Assembly: GCA_027415455.1 (NCBI GenBank)
Contig: DAIBSV010000063.1
Location: 1 to 11,280 of the forward strand
Direction of reading: 5' to 3'
DNA from: Nitrospirota bacterium
GTDB lineage: Bacteria; Nitrospirota_A; Leptospirillia; Leptospirillales; Leptospirillaceae
Length of the DNA stretch: 11,280 bases
Shown here: piece by piece, positions 6,968 to 11,280 of the stretch
Layout: the number at the start of each line of letters is the position of its first letter
How positions within the stretch are numbered: the first letter of the stretch is position 1
Notes under the pieces: model-generated
Databases searched by the model: none
Seen by the model: the letters and a program-made list of their open reading frames with translations, nothing else
What the model was told of the DNA's origin: nothing
Translations under genes and position numbers: made by a program

Positions 6968-7432
6968 GCGGTTGAAGTTGTTCTCCTGCGTGGATTTCGA
7001 ATGATTCATGTAGGAGACCCGGTTGTCCGAGGTCGTCGCCCTGAGATCGGCGGTCGACACGGATTTTTCGAGGTTGATGGGAGCGTTGAAGTTGACGGAG
7101 CGGCTATGGGAAGAGGTCGTAGTCGTCGTCGTATTGTCGGATCCGCTCGTGTTGTTGCTTCCGTTGCCGTTGTCGCTCACCGTCTTCGTATTGGTATCGG
7201 TCGAGGTCGAGCTGCCGTTGCTGTAGGCGGAGGCCGACGAGCTGGAGGAGCCGGTGTTGGAGGTTTCGTTGGAGGTGGTGTTGGTGTTTCCGTTGCTGTT
7301 GGTGTTGGAATTGGTGTTGTTCCCGGAAGAGGGTCCAGGTCCAGGTCCAGGTCCAGGCTGAGCAAAAGCCATTGGCGCGGTTCCTCCGACCAGGGCGACG
7401 GTCACGGCAAGTCCGATCAGCTGCTTTTTCAT
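6857..7432 (-). CDS. Secreted Ser/Asn/Thr-rich low-complexity protein, candidate major fibre subunit (copy 1)
   Basis: 191 aa; first gene of the block, directly under the sigma-54 promoter. ATG at 7432 is chosen for AAGGAG six bases upstream and for the signal peptide shared with its paralogue (MKKQLIGLAV..., residues 1-24, ending AFA); an in-frame ATG 31 codons upstream adds only an unrelated extension. A (Pro-Gly) run (about 26-34) encoded by a hexanucleotide repeat is followed by about 75 residues dominated by Asn, Ser, Thr and Gly, including six consecutive Thr at about 101-106. Residues about 110-191 match the paralogue almost throughout, the last 53 exactly. There is no cysteine and no double-glycine motif near the N-terminus, so it is probably not a peptidase substrate there; a GG pair does occur five residues from the end. 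Promoter-proximal position suggests the most abundant product. Amyloid character is inferred. Confidence 0.83.
   Translation of the reverse strand: MKKQLIGLAVTVALVGGTAPMAFAQPGPGPGPGPSSGNNTNSNTNSNGNTNTTSNETSNTGSSSSSASAYSNGSSTSTDTNTKTVSDNGNGSNNTSGSDNTTTTTTSSHSRSVNFNAPINLEKSVSTADLRATTSDNRVSYMNHSKSTQENNFNRAFASVAGITNASQNSGNMSNVQQSVNVSISGGSSIK
7332..7357. repeat. Hexanucleotide tandem repeat GGTCCA, about 4.3 copies
   Basis: Perfect GGTCCA units lie inside the coding sequence of the first low-complexity protein, just after its signal-peptide cleavage site, and encode the Pro-Gly run. The unit length keeps the frame, so slippage would only change linker length. The paralogue at 6163-6708 lacks it. 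Confidence 0.85.
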
Positions 7433-7517
7433 GGAAGGCTCCTTCTGAAAGGGAGTGAATCGTAGGAATCCGATCTTCCGGAAGGAGCGGGGCGCCCTTG
7501 CCGGAATCCTGCACTCT

Positions 7518-7541
7518 CCCGACATCCGGCGGGACGTCGGG
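7518..7541 (-). other. Stem-loop in the 5' leader of the secretion block
   Basis: CCCGAC / GTCGGG form a perfect 6-bp stem extended inward by TCC / GGA across one mismatch. It lies between the sigma-54 promoter (inferred start near 7561) and the start codon at 7432, within a leader of about 128 bases. It may stabilise the transcript. No riboswitch class is recognisable. Confidence 0.4.
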
Positions 7542-7572
7542 ATCCGATTGTTTGTTGCCGGGAATTTTCAAA

Positions 7573-7587
7573 GCAACATGCGTGCCA
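7573..7587 (-). promoter_or_regulatory. Sigma-54 (RpoN) -24/-12 promoter of the secretion block
   Basis: On the minus strand TGGCAC-GCATG-TTGC matches the sigma-54 consensus TGGCAC-N5-TTGC at every defined base, with the required ten bases between the GG and GC pairs. Transcription should start near 7561, about 128 bases before the first start codon. It sits in a locally AT-rich stretch, and the neighbouring divergent gene encodes a sigma-54 activator. Confidence 0.85.
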
Positions 7588-8144
7588 TTTATTTTTTTTA
7601 TTCAGAAACGTCAACTTACAACTCCCAGCAACCCATCGGAACGATCACGCCAAACACTCTTTATCGATCAAGTCATTTTGGTTCCAATATTTTCAACACT
7701 TGTTTTTCCGTTTGAAGGTTCTTTGGGCCATTTCCCCAAATCTCTGCCGGATCGCCCTGAAAAGAGGAAGAATCCGACGTCTTTCCGGAGACGCGGGGGG
7801 CGAAGGCCGCCTCCGCCCGGAGCCTTCCCGCGAATGGCCGTACCGTCGATTCCTGTATTGATTCGATTACAGCCCCCCCCTGGGGCCCTGCGGAAAGTTA
7901 TCCGGCAAGTCCTCTCCGTTCCGTTTTTTTTCCTTCCTCCTGTAAACGGAGGTTTCCGGTGTTAAGAATTGATCGCCCGGGAAAAAAGCGAGATTTGATC
8001 ATTCATCGCGTGCACTTGACATCGAGAAAGGCGGGGGATTTCCCTGATTCCGCCCTCCAGGGCGAGAAAAAAGGGAGCAGCGGAGGGCGGGGCGCGCTCC
8101 AGGGGAGACGACCGGGAGAGGTTCCGAAATCTTTTTCGCTCCGG
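7588..8144. promoter_or_regulatory. Divergent intergenic control region with candidate activator sites
   Basis: No gene is supportable here; the open frames crossing it have no motif and no ribosome-binding site. The first 130 bases are markedly AT-richer than the surroundings, as expected of an upstream activating region. It includes the inverted repeat at 7722-7740, two CGATCA sites 23 bases apart (7642 and 7665), and a CCTCC/GGAGG inverted repeat at 7936-7952 next to a run of eight T. None can be assigned to a known regulator by eye. Confidence 0.5.
7722..7740. promoter_or_regulatory. Inverted repeat TTTGGG-N7-CCCAAA, candidate activator site
   Basis: A perfect 6-bp inverted repeat with a 7-base spacer lies about 135 bases upstream of the -24 element (centre about 170 bases from the inferred start). 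That is within the usual enhancer distance for sigma-54 activators. Binding by the adjacent regulator is inference; the symmetry is directly visible. Confidence 0.35.
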
Positions 8145-8174
8145 TTGACAAACCCGGCCCTCGAAGGCATTTTT
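8145..8174 (+). promoter_or_regulatory. Possible sigma-70 promoter for the regulator gene
   Basis: A perfect -35 hexamer TTGACA (8145-8150) is followed after 17-18 bases by CATTTT/ATTTTT, a weak -10. A better -10 look-alike, TATAAG, sits at 8189-8194 but has no good -35 at the right distance. Either would give an untranslated leader of roughly 160-180 bases before the ATG at 8356. Confidence 0.4.
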
Positions 8175-8355
8175 AAAAAGGCACTTTTTATAAGATATGT
8201 CCCATTTTTTTCAGACTCCGACTTTTGGGGGATTGCGCCGGCCGTCCGGTGCTGATAGCCTCGTCCCGGTACAGGCAGACCGGTGGAGGTGCTCTTCCGG
8301 AACTGCGGACGGAGATCCGGCCTGTTTTCACAGCAACCCGACGAAGGGAGCGGCT

Positions 8356-9744
8356 ATGGTCGACAACCCGAGATCCGTCCTGGTGTGGGACAGGAACGAC
8401 GCCTTTTCCAGGTGGGCCCCCTCCGTCCGGCAGTGCATGCCGGAGTGGAGCTTCCGTCCCCTCAGGGAACCGGTCTCGCCCCCCTTTGGCACGGGAGTCC
8501 ATTCGCCCATGGTCGGACTGCTCGTCCTCGACACCCCCTCCTGCGGGGCTTCCGACAAGGCGGCGATCTCGGAGATCGAATCGGTCGTCTCCCGGACCCC
8601 GCCGACCTTCCGCTGGATCGGTCTCGTCGATCCCGTCTGCCTCCAGGACGACCGGCTGAAGTCCCTGATCGGCCACAACTTCTTCGACTACCACCGGCTC
8701 CCCCCCGACCTGGCGCGGCTCGCCCACACGATCGGCCATGCCTACGGAATGGCCCAGATCGAGAAAACCGCCCTCGCAACGAAGCCGCAACCGGAGACCG
8801 ATCTCGCAATGGTCGGGACAAGCCCCTCCATGCGCCAGCTTTTTCACGACATCCGGAAGATCGCCACGACCGACGTTCCGGTCCTCGTCACGGGAGAGAC
8901 CGGGACGGGGAAGGAGCTCACCGCCCAGGCCGTCCACGAACGCTCCCACAGGAAGTCCGGCCCCTTCGTCGCCGTCAATTGCGGCTCGATTCCCGCGAAC
9001 CTCATCCAGGACGACCTCTTCGGCCACGAAAAAGGGGCCTTCACCGGAGCCCACCAGAAGAAGTCCGGCAAGATCGAGATGGCGGAAGGCGGCACCCTCT
9101 TCCTCGACGAGATCGGCGACCTTCCCTTCGACCTCCAGGTCAACCTTCTGAGATTTCTTCAGGAGAAGGTCATCGAACGGGTCGGAGGAACCAGGCCCGT
9201 CCCGGTCGATGTCCGGGTGATCGCGGCCACAAACGTCGACCTCGAAAAGGCGGTGCGGGCGGGACGCTTCCGGGAAGACCTCTTCTACCGGCTGAACGTG
9301 CTCCACCTCTACGTCCCTCCGCTCCGGGAGCGCAAGGAGGACATCGAACTCCTGGCCCAGTACTTTTTCAAGAAATTCGCCTCCGAAAAGCAGAGTTGCG
9401 TCAAGGGATTCTCGAGCCATGCCATCGAGGCCATGAGGCAGTATCCCTGGCCCGGAAACGTCAGGGAAATGATCGGCCGGATCCGCCGCGCCATGGTCCT
9501 CTGCGAAAGCCGCCTGATCCAGGCTTCCGACCTGGGCCTCGAAAAAGGCGAGGCACCCGTCACGGGAAAACTCAAGGAGATTCGATCGGACGCGGAGCGG
9601 AGGGCCCTGGAAACGGCCCTCGCCCAGACCGGATTCAACATCACGAAATCGGCCCACCTCCTGGGAATCTCCCGGGTCACATTCTACAAGCTCTGCAGGA
9701 AGCTCAAGATCAAAATCGACGCGGATCCCTTCGCCAGGAAATAG
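8356..9744 (+). CDS. Sigma-54-dependent activator, VpsR-like
   Basis: 462 aa; AAA+ transcriptional activator expected to bind upstream of RpoN promoters and open them by ATP hydrolysis. ATG at 8356 is chosen for AAGGGAG five bases upstream; an in-frame ATG at 8197 adds only unrelated residues. Residues 1-145 form a receiver-like domain with FFDYHRLPPD and HTIGHAYGMAQ (about 109-134), phrases I associate with VpsR-type regulators; LLVLD places an Asp at 59, the position of the putative phospho-acceptor in VpsR. The AAA+ domain (about 150-390) is complete: Walker A GETGTGKE (180-187), GAFTGA (227-232), Walker B GGTLFLDE (245-252), arginine-finger region RFREDLFYRL (304-313) and PGNVRE (366-371). 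A Fis-type helix-turn-helix ends the protein (about 428-450, NITKSAHLLGISRVTFYKL). It lies between two predicted sigma-54 promoters, its likely targets. Cyclic-di-GMP binding is possible by analogy only. Confidence 0.92.
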   Translation: MVDNPRSVLVWDRNDAFSRWAPSVRQCMPEWSFRPLREPVSPPFGTGVHSPMVGLLVLDTPSCGASDKAAISEIESVVSRTPPTFRWIGLVDPVCLQDDRLKSLIGHNFFDYHRLPPDLARLAHTIGHAYGMAQIEKTALATKPQPETDLAMVGTSPSMRQLFHDIRKIATTDVPVLVTGETGTGKELTAQAVHERSHRKSGPFVAVNCGSIPANLIQDDLFGHEKGAFTGAHQKKSGKIEMAEGGTLFLDEIGDLPFDLQVNLLRFLQEKVIERVGGTRPVPVDVRVIAATNVDLEKAVRAGRFREDLFYRLNVLHLYVPPLRERKEDIELLAQYFFKKFASEKQSCVKGFSSHAIEAMRQYPWPGNVREMIGRIRRAMVLCESRLIQASDLGLEKGEAPVTGKLKEIRSDAERRALETALAQTGFNITKSAHLLGISRVTFYKLCRKLKIKIDADPFARK

Positions 9745-9762
9745 GGCCCGAATCCCTCGCCC

Positions 9763-9777
9763 CCTCCGCAACGGAGG
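9763..9777. other. Perfect inverted repeat CCTCCG-CAA-CGGAGG after the regulator gene
   Basis: A 6-bp perfect stem with a 3-base loop starts 19 bases after the regulator's stop. No T-tract follows, so an intrinsic terminator is unlikely. It lies about 100 bases upstream of the second sigma-54 promoter. A similar CCTCC...GGAGG pair with a longer spacer occurs in the divergent region at 7936-7952, so an activator site is possible. Confidence 0.35.
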
Positions 9778-9873
9778 ATGCGTCCGGATCGCTCCCATTC
9801 CCCCCTCCCCGCCCTTCCCTTCGAGAATCTCCCCTGGCTCACGGACGCCCGCCCTTCCCGACGAGGCCTTCGA

Positions 9874-9888
9874 TGGCAGATTTTTTGC
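9874..9888 (+). promoter_or_regulatory. Sigma-54 (RpoN) -24/-12 promoter of the Sel1 gene
   Basis: TGGCAG-ATTTT-TTGC departs from the consensus only at the sixth base and keeps the GG and GC pairs exactly ten bases apart; the T-rich spacer and following A are also typical. The inferred start is near 9900, about 100 bases before the ATG at 10004. Confidence 0.72.
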
Positions 9889-9919
9889 ACCGGGAAAGTC
9901 GGCCCCCCGGAAACGGAAA

Positions 9920-9955
9920 GGGCGGGGGGTCCCCGATCTCCCGTTTTCCCCGCCC
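9920..9955 (+). other. Leader inverted repeat GGGCGGGG / CCCCGCCC
   Basis: Perfect 8-bp arms enclose a 20-base loop between the sigma-54 promoter and the Sel1 gene. An overlapping alternative pairing (GGAAACGG with CCGTTTTCC) is possible, so the leader could adopt two folds. Neither is followed by a proper T-tract. Its role is unknown. Confidence 0.35.
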
Positions 9956-10003
9956 ATCCATCCGGACCGGGAGCGTCCGATCCTTTTTCCGGGAGGAGGA
10001 AGT

Positions 10004-11280
10004 ATGACCATGTGGCAACGAATCGGCTTCCTGTTCAGCACCAAAGCCTACGAGGCGGACACGCCCCCCGCGCTGGGACGCCTCGACCCCGTACCGGCGG
10101 CCCAGCTTGTCAGGAGGGCCGCCGAACGGGGAAACCCCCGGGCCCAGTACAACCTGGGACTCCTCCACCTCACGGGAAAGGGCGTCCCCCAGGACCTGGC
10201 CCTGGCCGCCCAGTGGTTCGAGCGGGCGGCCGAGCAGGGACTCCCCGAGGCCCAGTACAACCTGGGACTCATGCTCTTCGAGGGACGGGACGTTCCCCAG
10301 TCCCTGTCGCGGGGGGCCTCGCTCATCAAGCAGGCCGCCCGCCAGGGGATGATCGAGGCCAAGAGCCTTTACGGAACGCTCTACCTTGAAGCCAGGGTCC
10401 TCCCGGAGGAGGCGATCGACCCCCTCGAATGGATCGAGGAGGCCGCCCGTGCAGGCGATATCCCCTCCCAGTTCAACCTGGGGATGGCCTGCCTCCACGG
10501 ACGGGGTCTTCCCAGGGATCAGGAACGGGCCGCCCGCTGGCTGAGGACGGCAGCAGAAAGAGGGGACAGCCGGGCCCAGGTCCAGCTGGGACTCCTCCTC
10601 ATGGACGAGGGACAGCCCTTCCACCGTCCGGAGGAGGGGCGCGACTGGCTGATGCGGGCCGCGGAGTCCGACGAGCCCGAGGCCCAGTTCAACATCGGGC
10701 TCCTGTACTTCGAGGGACGGATCGTTCCCCGGGACATCCCCCAGGCCGCCCTCTGGTTCCAGGGCGCGGCGGAAAAGGGGCATGCCCGGGCCCAGACGCT
10801 CCTGGGAAGTCTTCTTTTGAAGGGGACGGGCGTCCCCCTCCAGGAGGCTCAGGGCGTCGAATGGATCCGGCAGGCGGCCCTTTCCGCGGACCCCGAGGCC
10901 CAGTTCCTCATGGGGACCCTCCACCTCGAGGGGCGCCTCCTCCCCCGGAGCCCATCGCTCGCCTTTTTCTGGTTCACGAAGGCCGCGGTCCAGGGTCTTG
11001 CCGAAGCCCAGTACCAGGTGGGACTCTTCTACCAGAAGGGGCTCCTGTCGGGCCAGAGCGAGCCCTCCAGGGCGCTCCCCTGGTTCGAGAAGGCGGGCGA
11101 GCAGGGACTGCCCGAAACCCTCGCCCTCCTCGGAGAGTTCTACAAGGAGGGTCTTTACGTTCCCCGAAGCATTCCCGAGGCCGTCAAGTGGTTTTCCCGG
11201 GCGGCGGAGGCCGGAGATCGCGAGGCCCAGTACCGGCTGGGACTTCTCTACCTGGAGGGCCGGGACCTCCCCTCCGATCC
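10004..11280 (+). CDS. Sel1-repeat protein (incomplete, runs off the window)
   Basis: At least 425 residues with no stop before the window edge. ATG at 10004 follows GGGAGG by seven bases; the ATG two codons later is an alternative. After about 35 residues without an obvious signal peptide, Sel1-like (TPR-related) repeats of about 36 residues follow one another: each has an A-Q-Y-N-L-G-like first helix, a Gly-x-G-V-P turn and a W-F-x-x-A-A-E-x-G second helix. I count ten full units and the start of an eleventh. Some are degenerate: the third has EAKSLYG and lacks the Gly-rich turn, and the fifth has MDEGQPFHRPEEGRDW. Sel1 proteins are alpha-solenoid scaffolds for protein-protein contacts, often in signalling or envelope assembly. 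The leading sigma-54 promoter and the neighbouring activator suggest co-regulation with the secretion block. The partner is unknown, and lack of export is provisional. Confidence 0.9.
   Translation, partial: MTMWQRIGFLFSTKAYEADTPPALGRLDPVPAAQLVRRAAERGNPRAQYNLGLLHLTGKGVPQDLALAAQWFERAAEQGLPEAQYNLGLMLFEGRDVPQSLSRGASLIKQAARQGMIEAKSLYGTLYLEARVLPEEAIDPLEWIEEAARAGDIPSQFNLGMACLHGRGLPRDQERAARWLRTAAERGDSRAQVQLGLLLMDEGQPFHRPEEGRDWLMRAAESDEPEAQFNIGLLYFEGRIVPRDIPQAALWFQGAAEKGHARAQTLLGSLLLKGTGVPLQEAQGVEWIRQAALSADPEAQFLMGTLHLEGRLLPRSPSLAFFWFTKAAVQGLAEAQYQVGLFYQKGLLSGQSEPSRALPWFEKAGEQGLPETLALLGEFYKEGLYVPRSIPEAVKWFSRAAEAGDREAQYRLGLLYLEGRDLPSD

Noticed and set aside
6500..7465. A plus-strand frame of about 320 codons across both low-complexity genes, rich in Val/Gly/Arg
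   Set aside because: Its apparent repeats are the reverse reading of the Asn/Ser-rich codons of the two paralogues.
7498..7965. A 155-codon plus-strand frame in the divergent control region
   Set aside because: It crosses the sigma-54 promoter and the AT-rich region, has no ribosome-binding site, and encodes no recognisable motif.
8197..8355. N-terminal extension of the regulator from an earlier in-frame ATG
   Set aside because: The 53 extra residues resemble nothing in the family and the ATG lacks a ribosome-binding site, while the ATG at 8356 has one and begins a typical receiver-like domain.
8283..10007. A 574-codon plus-strand frame overlapping the regulator gene
   Set aside because: It is Arg/Pro/Gly-rich frame-shifted reading of the activator gene with no motif; it also runs through the second sigma-54 promoter.
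8188..10044. A 618-codon open frame on the minus strand, opposite the regulator gene
   Set aside because: It is antisense to a gene with complete sigma-54 activator motifs, its translation shows no family motif, and long antisense frames are expected with GC-rich third codon positions.

Overview
The window comes from a GC-rich (above 60 % by eye) Gram-negative bacterium. Two outer-membrane beta-barrels, several Sec signal peptides and an OmpA/Pal-type peptidoglycan-binding domain imply an outer membrane. The species cannot be fixed from the sequence. A diderm of the Proteobacteria or Nitrospirota type would fit.

Layout. Bases 1-662 hold no gene I can support. From about 7560 down to 663, eight genes lie on the minus strand and look like one secretion/assembly locus. 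In transcription order they are: two paralogous secreted Ser/Asn/Thr/Gly-rich low-complexity proteins (7432-6857 and 6708-6163); a small exported protein with a double-glycine motif (6047-5652); a periplasmic C39-like cysteine peptidase (5650-4835); a second, larger exported double-glycine protein (4812-3970); a small exported protein (3926-3588); and two paralogous FapF-like outer-membrane barrels (3357-2197 and 2105-663). The second barrel carries an OmpA-like domain at its N-terminus. A 923-base divergent intergenic region (7433-8355) separates this block from two plus-strand genes: a VpsR-like sigma-54 activator (8356-9744) and a many-repeat Sel1 protein (10004 to the window end, incomplete).

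How it may work. A signal-peptide-bearing C39 peptidase, FapF-type barrels and small low-complexity secreted proteins together match the logic of the Pseudomonas Fap functional-amyloid system (FapD = C39 peptidase, FapF = outer-membrane pore, FapB/FapC = fibre subunits). The candidate subunits here are not recognisable FapB/FapC. Two of the exported proteins carry an L-D-x-x-R-G-G-F motif shortly after the signal peptide, a plausible site for the C39 peptidase. Four of the exported proteins share a C-terminal motif around A-F...G-[IL]...Q-N. I infer an Fap-like fibre or adhesin export system with unusual subunits and an unusual peptidoglycan-anchored second pore.

Regulation. A consensus sigma-54 -24/-12 element (7587-7573, minus) heads the secretion block, and a second good match (9874-9888, plus) precedes the Sel1 gene. 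The gene between them encodes a complete sigma-54 activator with an intact GAFTGA loop and a VpsR-like N-terminal domain. In Vibrio, VpsR links cyclic-di-GMP to biofilm matrix genes. The simplest reading is a biofilm-type regulon in which this activator drives both flanking units. All family assignments rest on motif recognition from memory; no database search was run.
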